Shown: piece by piece, positions 42,175 through 54,280 of the stretch | How the letters are laid out: each line of letters opens with the position of its first letter | How positions within the stretch are numbered: the stretch's first letter is position 1 | DNA from: Engraulis encrasicolus | Taxonomy: Eukaryota; Chordata; Actinopteri; Clupeiformes; Engraulidae | DNA: 64,000 bases | NCBI RefSeq assembly: GCF_034702125.1 | Contig: NC_085867.1 | Coordinates: forward strand, 39,785,983 to 39,849,982 | Reading direction: 5' to 3' | The notes under the pieces: generated by a model | Database searches by the model: none | Told to the model about the DNA's origin: nothing | What the model saw: only the letters and a program-made list of their open reading frames with translations | Position numbers and translations under genes: made by a program

Positions 42175-42574
42175 CATTGGAAGCATTAGGCCTATGTTTG
42201 GGACTGAACCTACATGTAGGCCTATTTTTTTGTAGGTGGACAAAATAATTTGGCCTAATAAAAAAGAACGTCGTTATCAACATATTAAGCCAAAATGCCA
42301 TAATAGCCTACTCCATGTAACTTTATCGATGCAATTTTATTTAACTGTTATTCTAACAGTTAGTAGTGCGTCATTGGTTTACTGGTAGTCCAGTTATTGA
42401 AAATGAGGCATATTAGAACCATGGTGTTTGAGATTTAAAGTAATGTTTTTTATATGTGGACAAAATGTTATAATAAATAATATATAATAAACCAATAAAA
42501 AACACCCTCTTGCATGATGCCACCGACCTCAGCTCTAGTGCACGAGTAAGCTTAGGCTATACGCACAACCCAAA

Positions 42575-43103
42575 CAGGCCCGTTTCTTGGATTTTGGGGC
42601 CCCTAGGCAAAGGGGTTGTCGGGGTCCCTAGGGGACGGGGACGGGGGAGCCTGACAGGGCAGAGACTGCGCCAGAATTTCTGTTTCGGTTGGGCCAGACC
42701 ATTACAACATAATGTCACAATCCATGTAAACCTAATGGAACAAACAGGAATTTGCCTGGGCACATGCATGAAGGGCAACGAAGGCATAACGAGCAAGCAT
42801 ACACCAGCATTTCCTGTGATCACTACAGTTCATTTTATGACACTTCATGAATAAGACCTGGGCAAATACAGCCCATACAATTCAATAGGCTCACACTTTC
42901 TCATGTAGGCTAATTGAATGTCCTGTTGTTTACTGTAACCTGGCCTATCTCACATGAGAGTAGGCCTGGCTATGGCTACTTATTATAAAGCTGTTTAAAA
43001 TCTTAATTGCTGTTGAATACATAACCTGTCGTCCTTGGGGGCCCCTCCTAGTCGGGGGCCCTAGGCAACTGCCTATGTTGCTTACCTCAACGCAACGGGC
43101 CTG
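42575..43103. mobile_element. hAT-like MITE, tips CAGGCCCGTT, 8-bp TSD
   Basis: 529 bp. The perfect duplication AACCCAAA lies at 42,567-42,574 and 43,104-43,111. Both ends carry ggcccctaggca-type subterminal repeats. Its right part and the flank beyond it recur at 45,053-45,290. Confidence 0.92.
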
Positions 43104-43670
43104 AACCCAAATCCCGTCCATCCGGGCCGACACGGTGTGAAACTAGTGAGTCCTGGCACAGGTGGCATTTCGTTTCAAATGGTTTCAAATTGCTTTTTTT
43201 GTACTGCAGGGTAGAAAAAAAAGGACAAAAAAGCTTCCACCTCCCAGAAAAAAAGGGTTCAGATGAAGGTTCTGCCTCCCCCTTCATATCCTCTCTTGAC
43301 ATTTAGGATCCTTTTAGCTGCTCTCCATGTCTAGAAACTGTCCTGATCAGCTGCCTTGGACTGCTGAAGTGCCTTTCGTCCAATAGATCTTGGACTGCTG
43401 CTACTGTGGGTGGAGGAGTTCTGGACTTGGACTGTGTGTTGTCCCGGACTGCAATTGGGTGTTGTGCCTTCAGTCGACTTTGAGTATGAGTACTGCATTG
43501 AACGTTTTCCTCTGCATTAGTGATACTGTCTCTTGCTTGTAACGCAGGGTCTTGTACTGGCTTTGTTGACCACTGAAGGAACTGTGCACTGTTGTGCTTT
43601 CAGTTAGGTCTTCGGGACTGGCCTGATGATGTCTGCAATGTTCAGAGAGAACCTGGATCACCAATCTGTT
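42970..43670 (+). repeat. Duplicated repeat block, copy A (shortened)
   Basis: Runs from attataaagctgtttaaaat through the MITE right end and its flank to gaacctggatcaccaatc. Copy B (45,053-46,676) has the same order with about 945 extra bases (45,291-46,236) where copy A has a short A-rich junction. No coding function was recognised. Confidence 0.85.
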
Positions 43671-43689
43671 TTTTGACCCTACCACAAAT

Positions 43690-44850
43690 CATGATATGGC
43701 AATCACAAATAAAGAATTAGGTCAAATCTTTCCAACCACTTTTAAAATCTAACCGAGGGTGCACCATTTCTGCAAAAAGAACTATTGACTCATAAAACAG
43801 TACAGTCCAGAAATCTAAGGCTGAGAAACTAATGAACAGGCACAGTGGGGGGATATGATATTGGTAAGCAAGAATTCTGTAACCATGGCAAGGGTGTCTG
43901 CCCCAGACGATATATTTTTTTAAAAATAAAAACGCTCTCAAATGGTAGATTTTTAAGCAGACAACCTCCCTGCTACTACTCAGTCATTTTTCTACCACGC
44001 TGTGTTTCGTATTGCATCCACCACGCACTTGAAAATAATACAATCCAAACACAACACAAAAAGTTGTGTTGTAATAGCCTTCCGCTTACAGCAACAATTC
44101 ACATTTAATGCATTAAACAATAGGCTAACTGCACATCACCGCATCGCAGTCATCATTCCAGAAGGGTTGTGTTCTGGACCAGGTAATCGAAATGAAATCA
44201 AACGTGGCCACGGATAGCCTACTGTAGCGACCAAGAATAACCACCTGCGTTAGGCCTACTCCATGGTTTCAATTACAGGCTTCCAGTGCCCTTACTTTGC
44301 GTTGTCTTGACCGCAGAATGTATCCCAACCTCTCACTGTAACCACACATTTCCAAAATTATAGTCCCAAGTTCCAGCTTGTAGTCCATATAATAGCAAGA
44401 AAGGGACTATTGTGCTACAATTTAGCTATCCCACTCAGCTCACTTGTGTTGACTCATGTTATCCGAAATATTGGTCATATGCATGCACATTGTTCATTCG
44501 TTTCTTCTTGCATTTGTCAACATCCAAAACAGTTCCGTGTCGAGAAACGGCACGTTAGTGAACAATCTCTTGACATTTGCCCAGTGCTTGTTACAGCACT
44601 TCACAGACTGATAATACACTGTAAATGGAGCATCTCGCCGTCTACTGTGCGATGTCAACTGGCCTGGGACAGTTTGGTTGCAGTACAGAGAGTAATGCTG
44701 TCTTCGAGAGTAACTCTTATTATAAAAGCAACTGTCTGGAGCAAAAAAAATTTTAAATGTAAACTGGCGTCTGTGCAACGTTCACGGAGAGAGATTATGT
44801 CGCTTCATTTTCAGTTTGTATTTGCGCTGGATTTGACGCTTTCTCTGATG
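43690..44850. other. No gene recognised
   Basis: An open frame of 175 codons at 44,410-44,937 has no motif and a transposon-like end; I do not call it a gene. Confidence 0.45.
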
Positions 44851-45052
44851 CCAACCAACTGGAAGGGGGGGCCCCCTCCAGCTGGGGGTACTTTGACTAA
44901 ACTGTCGTTGTGCCTTATCTTTCGGCACTTGACTTGACGCTGTCGTTGATGCAAACCAATTGGAAGGGGGGGGGGCTCGAGCAGGGGGTATTAGGGAGGC
45001 GCTGTTGCTTCCCTCGCAGCAGAGCCATTCATACAGATTACTCTGTCTTATT

Positions 45053-46676
45053 ATAAAGCTGTTTAAAATTTTAATTGCTGTTGAATACATAACCTGTCGT
45101 CCTTGGGGGCCCCTCCTAGTCGGGGGCCCTAGGCAACTGCCTACGTTGCTTACCTTAACGCAACGGGCCTGAACCCAAATCCCGTCCATCCGGGCGGACA
45201 CGGTGTGAAACTAGTGAGTCCTGGCACAGGTGGCATTTCGTTTCAAATGGTTTCAAATTGCTTTTTTGTACTGCAGGGTAGCCTGGACCTTACGTTCTCT
45301 GTATGAGGTGTGTAGTCAAAAGATTGTGTGCCAGCAGTGCGGAAACGTGAGGATAGGCCTACGTCCATACAACCATTCATTCTGAGCGCTGCTGTCATTT
45401 CACCTGGTTGACCTCATGTTTTCAGATGTGTCCTATTATCTCTAGAAGGCGGTCTGCCGGTCCGTCTGAAATGCTTTCTTAAACTTGTAATTCCCTCCTG
45501 TGTCCACAAGATGGCAATGCATAGGCGGACACATCTTGGTCCGTCTGTCGGACTTGTTTTGTCTTGTAGTGTGACGTGGGGCTTATTGACCATTAAGCCA
45601 CATGCAATGTGGCTCGGGAGTTTTTACTTGGTGTAGGCTACGCGCAGTAGCGCGGAAAGTGTCTGTATTGCAGGTGATGTAGTGATGTAGGCCTATCTCT
45701 CTCCGTGTGGGTGTGTGAATGTTTAAATGCAGTGTATTTAATTCTTTTATTTTGTGTTTTATATGTTTAAAGGTTTCTGGTCTGCTGTTCTACAATTACT
45801 CCATCTGTTACCACTACTTCAAGACAACTACTTCAAAACATCAACGTCAGTGACCTCAATAAAAAAGACAAGACGAGTGGAATACTATGTCTGTGTACAG
45901 TCCTCTTTCAAGTGTGGAAACCCAGTGCTGACATAGACTTGACAGTGAGAAACTTCGACAGTGAATAACCGCCAGAGTGGAAAACCAATGCACTATTGGA
46001 AACTGCCGAGTGCCAATGCATCACCGTTGCACCAGTGAGCCGCAGTGGACCACCATCTAAAGAGTGCATCACGCCGTTGACCCGTGTACAGCCTTCTGCT
46101 GCCAGTGACCAAGACTCAAAGACTCTACTCACACCACAACCCAACAGAGAGAAGACACTTCACCTGGGGGCCTGGAGGATAAAGCTTGAAGAAAAGAAGA
46201 AGAAAAAAAACAAGCTCGAAGGAAAAAAAAGGGAAAAAAAGCTTCCACCTCCCAGAAAAAAGGATTCAGATGAAGGTTCTGCCTCCCCCTTCATATCCTC
46301 TCTTGACATTTAGGATCCTTTTAGCTGCTCTCCATGTCTAGAAACTGTCCTGATCAGCTGCCTTGGACTGCTGAAGTGCCTTTCGTCCAATAGATCTTGG
46401 ACTGCTGCTACTGTGGGTGGAGGAGTTCTGGACTTGGACTGTGCGTTGTCCCGGACTGCAATTGGGTGTTGTGCCTTCAGTCGACTTTGAGTATGAGTAC
46501 TGCAATGAACGTTTTCCTCTGCATTAGTGACACTGTCTCTTGCTTGTAACGCAGGGTCTTGTACTGGCTTTGTTGACCACTGAAGGAACTGTGCACTGTT
46601 GTGCTTTCAGTTAGGTCTTCGGGACTGGCCTGATGATGTCTGCAATGTTCAGAGAGAACCTGGATCACCAATCTCA
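45053..46676 (+). repeat. Duplicated repeat block, copy B (longer)
   Basis: Direct repeat of copy A, including the right end of the same hAT-like MITE and its AACCCAAA flank, so the MITE insertion predates the duplication. The extra middle part contains gccttctgctgccagtgacc-type leader-like sequence. Origin unknown. Confidence 0.82.
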
Positions 46677-46740
46677 GTAGAGTAGAGTAGAGCAGAGTAG
46701 AGTATATTAGAGTAGAGTTGTAGAGGCTTGGCTTAGGTTA

Positions 46741-47310
46741 GTGGTTCTGGTGTTACAGGTGCTTTGGGCGGCGGAGGCATTGTCATGCGCAGGGCCTGTC
46801 CTGATGCCTGGCTGGAGGTTGCTCCACGGTTCCTTCGGCTACCTTGAGGTGGGTGGCCAACCGGGTCAGTGGAATGCCTTGCTGCGCAGGTGGGAGGTGG
46901 TCTCGCTGTGTGGAGAAGGACGTTCACTGCAGTGCTTGTCCGGACTCAGCTGGGGGCAAGGCACCCGGTTGCAGTCTGGGGTGGCGTGTGGGCCAGCTCC
47001 GGGGCTCCACTGCCAACAGTGGCAGTGGTCCAAGAACCGTTGGGCGAAGGGTGCTTCGGCCGTCTGGGAAGGCTGTTTGGGGCAGTTGCATGGACATGGA
47101 AACCGGCTGAGGGATTCCTGAGTGTCGGGAGGGGATCTGGGGGCAGTGCCACGCCGAGCCTCCAGGGGAGATGGGACTACCAGGACCTCCCAGACCCACA
47201 GACAGGGTTTGCTGCCGCAGCGTGTGCATGTACACCGGATCTCAGAAGGGAGGTGGGACTGCCATGATCTCCTGGATGCACAGAAGAGAGGGTGGGTACA
47301 CAACATGCAG
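46741..47310 (+). pseudogene. GC-rich, Gly-rich stretch, possible decayed collagen coding
   Basis: Locally GC-rich sequence in AT-rich surroundings. At about 47,147-47,215 one frame reads triplets like EPP-GEM-GLP-GPP-RPT, where the non-Gly first positions are one base from a Gly codon. At 46,757-46,790 another frame reads three Gly triplets. Frames shift and stops occur. Its proximity to clear collagen exons at 47,944-54,137 makes a decayed collagen origin plausible but unproven. Overlapping open frames on both strands reflect base composition. Confidence 0.28.
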
Positions 47311-47537
47311 TAAGACCCTGTTGTAAACACGTATATTGATATTTTTGGAACGCATTTGTCTCTTTTAGTAGTAGTAGTTTAATAGTTTTTTTAAGTTTTA
47401 GTGGAGATTTCTAAGGTACACCTGTCAGTAGGGTGTGTTTCATTTGATCGACATACTGTTAATATATGCAAGATAAAATAAATATTTGCTTTAAAAAATA
47501 TCTGCATATGTACGTGTAATCAAGACCTGAGATGTGA

Positions 47538-47572
<35 letters not shown>

Positions 47573-47943
47573 AAAACCAGCCCGAATGCTGGACTAATGC
47601 ATACACTCAAAATAAGAAATAAAGTCCGCAACACCAGGGCTTTCATCGATCTTTTATTATTTTGATGGCCCTTAATCAGACCTAATATGAAATTAAGCCT
47701 TGGTGCTGTGGCATTATTGGATTGTATTTATTTCAGTACTGTACAATATCTTCCTGTGGAAATCTGACTTGTCACTGATGGAACAAACTAATTTGCCATC
47801 TATTTTTTCTAATACCATTCTAGTACCTGTACCTCTTGATGCCATTTAGTGTTTCATGCCATCGTCAGTCCTTCTTGTGTGATGCCATCTGCAGCACACT
47901 GTTCATTGTGTCTGTGTCTGTCTGTCTGTCTCTGTGACTTCAG

Positions 47944-48006
47944 GGCTTCGTCAGGAGTGTAGGCGACACTGGACCACTGGAACCAGGCGAATGACCAGGC
48001 CCTGCA
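47944..48006 (+). pseudogene. Decayed 63-nt collagen exon
   Basis: Between gtgacttcag and gttagt lie exactly 21 codons whose every third codon is Gly or one transition away: GFV, RSV, GDT, GPL, EPG, E-stop-P, GPA. AGG, GAA and GAA replace Gly codons, and TGA at a Y position may come from CGA. 63 nt is a usual size for collagen helix exons. The next collagen exon starts 512 nt downstream. Confidence 0.6.
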
Positions 48007-48518
48007 GTTAGTATACACCCACACATTCGTACACACACACACACACACACTGAGTAATGTGTGACAAGCAGGGACTGATGAGTTGCACTGTACACACGTA
48101 CAGTATATACACACCCACACACAGTTTAATGCTCCAGAGAAATGTATAATCCATTCATAAATTATGTCCTTGATAACGTTTCTGTATCTGTATTTTCTGT
48201 ATCTTTCCCTTTGCTGTATATTTTCACTATGTTTATTTAACTTGTAATGCAACAAGCGTAGGATATTGTTATACCTGTCTATAATATTGTGTCAGCAGGG
48301 TGCAAGAGCCTTAGCTACATCACAGACTTTTTTTTAACTTAAAACATGTATTAATAATGCTCATGTGTGTGGTTGGGGAGGGGGGGTGATCTGGAATAGA
48401 CAGAGTTAGAGATAGACCGATGTTGGCAATATTTTAGAGTCTCTTGGTGAAGAGATTTTCTTTCTAACTAACTTCGGACATTTTTCTGTTGTCCAATTAA
48501 TCCCCATCTCGCCCCCAG

Positions 48519-48590
48519 GCTGATCAAGGGCCTAAAGGCGCACAGGGAGCCAAAGGGGTCAAAGGAGAAGAGGGACCCGCAGGACAACAG
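48519..48590 (+). pseudogene. 72-nt collagen triple-helix exon
   Basis: Between gcccccag and gtaggg, 24 codons read eight X-X-X triplets: ADQ, GPK, GAQ, GAK, GVK, GEE, GPA, GQQ. Only the first Gly is changed (GCT). The splice sites are good. It encodes part of a collagen triple helix; the chain cannot be named. It is called a pseudogene because it is an isolated gene piece inside G2 with damaged neighbours. Confidence 0.8.
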
Positions 48591-49633
48591 GTAGGGATGG
48601 CCATTTTGTTTGTGTCAATTGGCACGTTCGTGATGGTATATGGCGCATTCTGCGCGAATCTGTGCAGCTCACAAAATAAGAAATTTTGAATACATTGGCC
48701 CTCATTTATCAAACTTGCGTAGAAACCATCGCAGAAATGAGCGCAGATCTCGTCGTACGACAAAGCTCACGTGAGATTTACTAAACATGTGTACCTCTCC
48801 AATCCCACCGTAAGAGCGAGCGGCTGTTGATAAATCCAGCGTCTGAAAACCATCGTAATTAGAATACGGTAATCACGCCTTCTCTACAACGGTGGGAAGG
48901 AGACCGCACTCCTGAGTTTGCGACATGGAGAGACGCAAACCGGCTAAAACATCTACGTTTGTGGTTGATTGACAGCTTGAAATTAGGCTTTACGCGAGGT
49001 AGACAACAAAATAACACGTGTAAATAGGCCTAATCAACAGCAGTAGTCAACAGTGTTTCGGTTCTCAATATGGAAGGGGTAGGCCAAGAGATTGATTTCC
49101 AAATAGTTACAATGAAATGTTTGATTGACTACAGTAGGCTACACATAATGAAGATATTTGTATATCTATATTATTATATTGTATTTTTTTCCCAAAAAAA
49201 AATATGACGATAAACCTTTTTGTAAACGAGGTCAAGAAAAGGGTCCTACGTGAAACTGGCCAACAAACAGTGCCCAAACCATTTGTTGGGGAAGGAGAGT
49301 TTTACATGTCCAGTGCGCTGTCCCTCTAGCGCTCATTCGCGCCCTGCTTCTCTCCTGCGATCCAGTTGTTTGGAGTGGAGTTGATATCCCTTTTGCCACC
49401 TAAATAGACGACTATAAAGTGTTATCGGACACACGCGTCAGGTGTGTATTCGGATAGTCGTGCGAAACGGCGAAACTGTACCGGGAAAGTTTGTAGGCTA
49501 TGTATTGATGTGCGCCTGAACTCCCAGCTGTTAAAAAGAACGTCGGCCCCCTTTGATCCCATGACTGAAGGCACATTCCAATATGCTGCTGTATATTGCA
49601 CAATTATTCACACATCACGTCAAATCACAAATT

Positions 49634-52600
49634 GGTAACACTTCCAAATAAGGGGCCATAATTAACAGTAAAGTAGTTACAACCTAATACTTAAGTAAGG
49701 GTTAATAATCATTACTTAATGCCACATTAGACACATATTAATTGTTATTAATGCATTAGCAAGCAGTTACTTATCTATTAGATAACTATTACCTTGTGTT
49801 ACAAGTTAATAGCATATTATTATTTAACTAATAGATAAGTAAGGACACAGTTAACAGTTAAGTAGCTATCAGGTCATACTTAACTAAGGACCAAAATTAA
49901 CACTTACTTAATACAAAAGTAAGGCATAACTAATGGTTAATTAATACTTAACACATTGAATACCGGCGGTGCTCACGGAATTATGTCGTAGAATACCAGC
50001 GTTCTAAGCCCTTTTTTACGTTTTTTTGTAGACTCACAGCTTATTATGTGATAGGGCCACTGAAATATGTTATGACTCGTTTGAAAGTGGAGACGCTGCC
50101 CTCTTAGTAGGTGAAAACTGTGTGTCTCTACGAGCTTTAATTGCCGAGTAAACCCACGCTAAACCGAAGTGGGTATCCATGGAATTCAGCTACAATCGGA
50201 GATATTGAGGTTTTTGTGAAGGGTGCGCTTCTTCAGAATGTGACGAGTTTGAAAGGGGATGAGTTGGTTTTAATTACAATTTGGTGCAAGGTTAGCTCTG
50301 ACACACATCTTCCTGCACGTCAAGACACACCTCCTGCTCTAAACCACTACGACACCGGCAATCAATGCCCTTCGAAATCCACGTTTTTCACACAGACTGA
50401 ACACAAGCTCTTTGCACACATGCAGAAGGTCGGACATTTGCTAAAATAGTTCCCGATGACTCCCGAAATAATAGCCCAACATTGACAACAAATCCCAATG
50501 ATATGATGCTTAGATGTAGCCCATCCGATCCATATGTAGCCATCTATGCTAGCTTCTGGCTTTTCACATACAGGAAGACAGTTCAACATAGGGGTGAATA
50601 ATCAAATAAACTTATCTGGTTGGCGATCAAACTTCTAAATCGGAGCGCATTACTCCAATTACAATTCGGGTGCCATTTTGATCCAAGGAGCTGGTAAAGG
50701 TCTAGGTAGCAAGCCCAGAAAGTTCAAGATACTCCTGGCACGATATACAATGGTCTCTGTGTTTACCTATTGCGTGAAGTCAGACACAATACACGCTACC
50801 GATCGTAGGCTACTAGGGAAACAACAACATAGCACGATTCACGAATACGGCAGCACACCTCCTGCTCTGTCACACTACGACACCAGCAATCGATGCCCTT
50901 TGAAATCCCCGTTTTTCACGTGGACTGATCACAAACTCTTTGCACACATGCAGAGGGTGAGACATTTGCTAAAATAGCTCCCGATGACTCCCGAAATAAT
51001 AGCCCAACATTGACAACAAATCCAAATGATATGATGCTTAGATGTAGCCTAGCCCATCCGACCCGAATCATATGCGGTGGCAGATGGACACTCCCAGCTG
51101 AGATCGCTCCCGGACGTGTAGTCCCAGGTGTTTCTATCACTCCCGGACGTGTAGTCCCACCCGGATCGATAGTCTGGCTAGTGGGAGCGAGCCGACAGGG
51201 GAGCGTCCTGCGTTGGGAGCGACAATCAGGGAATCATGATATGTAGCCATGCTAGCTTCTGGCTTCTCACATACAGGAAGACACAGAAACTTATCTTTTT
51301 GGCGATCAAACGTCCAAATCGGAGCGCATTACTGCAATTACATATCGGGTGCCATTTGGATCCAAGGATCTGGTAAAGGTCTAGCAAGTCCAGAAAGTTC
51401 AAGACACTCCAGGCACTATACAATGGTGTTTACCTATTGCGTGAAGTCAGAGACAACAGATGCTACAGTGACCGTACTAGGGAAATCAATGCAGGCAGCG
51501 CGATAGGCGACATGGGTTGGCTTCCAGACATCTTGGTAAGTTAAATTAAAATATCCAAATCATAACACTCAAACATCATAACAATCAAACAACTTTGGAC
51601 TGCAAATGTTGTCATTTATGTCCATCACAGAGCTACCAAAATCACATATATTGTCCATTGAAGGGTGTAGATTCAAAATATGATATTTAAATGCAAAAAC
51701 GTATTTTTGCGTTTTGGTATACAACGCATGGGCGTGAAAAACGCATTATTACGTCGTCGGTACTCAATGTGTTAAATATTGAGTTTTGGGACCCTTATAT
51801 TAGAGTTGGCTGAGGATAACTAATGGTTAATTAATAGATAGATATTGTTGTTTGGGACCCTTATATTAGAGTTGGCTGCGGATAACTAATGGTTAATTAA
51901 TCGATAGATTGGCTGAGCATACCTAATAGTTAATTAATTAATCTACTGTGACATCTAGTTTTCACTCGTTCAAATCACTGTAATAGTTGTAACAGGAGCG
52001 ATAATATAGCAAGGATTGGACGTACACTTCTCAATGACGGTGGGGTGATGAGATGTAATTTTTTCATTTTACCATGTACTAATTTTAATGGTAAAAACCC
52101 TACAATAAATGCAGAACATTATGAAGAGTAATAGTTTTGAAGCAAAACTAAACCCTTCCTTTGTGATAATTAAGTTAATGTTTGAGAATATTAGCTCCAA
52201 GAAGTGCAGTGCATGATGGGTACGCAATCTACAGACAACAATATTTCGGTATTATTTAATCATTAGATTAGGTACAGTTAATAGTTAAGTAGCTATTAGG
52301 TCATACTTAACTAAGGACCTTAATTAACACTTACTTAATACAAAAGCAAGGCATATCTAATGATTAAATAATACCGAAATATTGTTGTCTGTAGATTGCG
52401 TACCCATCATGCACTGCTCTTCTTGGAGCTAATATTCTCAAACATTAACCTAATTATCACAGAGGAATGGTTTAGTCTCGCTTCAAAACTATTACTCTTC
52501 ATAATGTTCTGCATTTATTGCAGGGTTTTTACCATTAAAACTAATAAGTGGTACATGAAAAAATTACATCTCATCACCCCACCATCATTGAGAAGTGTAC

Positions 52601-53204
52601 GTCTAATCCTTGCTATATAATGGCTCCTGTTGCCACTATTACAGTGATTTGAACGACTGAAAACTAGATGTCACTGTAGATTAATTAATTAACTATTAGG
52701 TATACTCAGCAAACTCTATTATAAGGGTCCCAAACACCAATATCTATCGATTAATTAACCATTAGTTATCCGCAGCCAACTCTAATATAAGGGTCCCAAA
52801 CAACAATATCTATCTATTAATTAACCATTAGTTATCCTCAGCCAACTCTAATATAAGGGTCCCAAAACACAATATTTAAGTATTAATTAACCATTAGTTA
52901 TGCCTTACTTTTGTATTATGTAAGTGTTAATTTTGGTCCTTAGTTAAGTATGACCTGATAGCTACTTAACTATTAACTGTGCCCTTACTTATCTATTAGT
53001 TAAATAATAATATGCTATTAACTTGTAACACAAGGTAATAGTTATCTAATAGTTAAGTAACTGCTTACTAATGTTCAACATATGCATTAATAACAATTAA
53101 TATGTGTCTAATGTGCCATTAAGTAATGATTATTAACCCTTACTTAAGTATTAGGTTGTAGCTACTTTACTGTTAATTATGGCCCCTTATTTAGAAGTGT
53201 TACC
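49634..53204. mobile_element. G3: complete GGTAACAC foldback element
   Basis: Left tip GGTAACACTTCCAAATAA, inverted right tip, perfect 8-bp duplication CACAAATT (49,626-49,633 and 53,205-53,212). Arms of roughly 0.85 kb pair around about 52,317. The left arm holds a 1.82-kb TTAA-flanked insert. No coding capacity. It is the clean reference copy for the ends of G2. Confidence 0.92.
49952..51771. mobile_element. piggyBac-like non-autonomous element in G3
   Basis: TTAA duplication at 49,948-49,951 and 51,772-51,775; tips CACATTGAATACCGGCGG and, inverted, CACATTGAGTACCGACG. TTAA and a CAC tip fit piggyBac-type transposition, by inference. It carries no transposase. A block at 50,327-50,590 is repeated at 50,863-51,067 and 51,240-51,480. 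Confidence 0.85.
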
Positions 53205-53642
53205 CACAAATTAGATGTCTTTTGCAGTTCTTCTTGGCCAATGCCAAATTAATGCAGCGCTCCCAGGAAGGGTGCACCAATTCAAACAGGTAGAAGTTGG
53301 CTTATAGCCAAAATAGACAATGTGAAAACATTTTGTAATTATGTAGGCCACATATTTATGATAATGAGTTGCTCAAGTTGGTGATCATAGGCATCCCAAG
53401 TCCAACTTGAAAACGGCGTACACCGTCTGAGAGCGTAAGCGCAGGAAAGATGAAATCCTACGACTGATGAGATTTGATAAATGCCAACTGGTCGTAGAAA
53501 AAGAACGTATGCACGACGTGCGCATGATTCTCGTCGTACGCTGCTTTGATAAATGAGGGCCAATACATTGTGATTACGCAGTGCACATGTGAATTGCACA
53601 GATTTGCGTAGCATGCACCATCACAAATGGGCCCAGTGTGTG

Positions 53643-53942
53643 AGCTCCAATATGCGACCTTGCGTCCTCCACTTGTGCTTGTGTTCTCATCCCGCCTCCT
53701 GACCCCTCCTCTGTAGAGAAAAGAATAAAGTTTCCCCGCTGTCAGCCTAGCCACAACAATTTTTGGGGGACTGCTCTTCATTCACCATCCACTTTGCAAA
53801 TGAGAAAATTACTTTACAATTGAGCTTTTGCGAGATATTGAAATATAATACTGTTGTCAGTGATGTCATCATGACATTACTTCCTGGTACGAGGTCACAA
53901 GCACAAATCGCATATTGGAAGGTCGCATATTGGAACGCGCCC
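53643..53942. mobile_element. M3 MITE, copy 2
   Basis: Same family as 5785-6076, in the same orientation; inverted ends around ccaatatgcgacctt and aaggtcgcatattgg. It lies between the two better collagen exons. Confidence 0.85.
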
Positions 53943-54065
53943 CGTGAACTGGAGGCCGCCATTTTGTTTGTCAGTGAAGTATGAGCAAGAAGAGTATAGA
54001 CCAACTCAAGGCAATAGGATTAAGAACAATTGGTGATGAGGTGGTGTGTGTGTGCGTCTTTAAAG

Positions 54066-54137
54066 GGTATCCAAGGAGAGCCAGAGAAGAGGGGAAACTG
54101 TGGATTTCCAGGCGCTCGAGGACGCAGTGGACAAAAG
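54066..54137 (+). pseudogene. 72-nt collagen triple-helix exon, one Gly lost
   Basis: Between gtctttaaag and gtgagc, 24 codons read GIQ, GEP, EKR, GNC, GFP, GAR, GRS, GQK. One Gly is Glu (GAG for GGG), which would break the helix. A Cys within the helix is unusual for fibrillar chains. Without the insertions at 48,618-53,942 the intron to the previous exon would be roughly 150 nt, so the two exons were neighbours in the source gene. Confidence 0.82.
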
Positions 54138-54280
54138 GTGAGCTAGAATAACCACTCACCCCCATACATACAATACAATGTAATGAGGACTCAATTTGGG
54201 GCCCCTTCTCTCTCTGGGCCCATGGCTGACCCCCTGTCGACTTCCCTGAGAAAACCAGCAATTTCAACACAGAACCAATG

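Larger units (their letters stand above)
48697..53561. mobile_element. M2: hAT-like MITE, tips GGCCCTCATTTATCAAA
   Basis: Tips ggccctcatttatcaaa and tttgataaatgagggcc, with the perfect 8-bp duplication AATACATT at 48,689-48,696 and 53,562-53,569. About 1.29 kb without the nested G3. Subterminal parts contain ctcgtcgtacg in both orientations. Confidence 0.92.
48618..53640. mobile_element. Outer MITE around M2, TIR near GGCACGTTCGTGATGG
   Basis: ggcacgttcgtgatgg ... gcgaatctgtgcagctcac on the left and gtgaattgcacagatttgcg ... ccatcacaaatgggcc on the right are inverted arms of about 55 bp. Related to 5657-5772. The interior was later filled by M2. Confidence 0.6.

Noticed and set aside
44410..44937. 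175-codon frame on the + strand
   Set aside because: No domain, no homologous pattern and no splice context; it overlaps repeat-like sequence at its end.
46741..47330. Several overlapping 100-150-codon frames on both strands
   Set aside because: High GC makes stops rare on both strands; only the Gly-triplet pattern was kept, as a weak collagen call.
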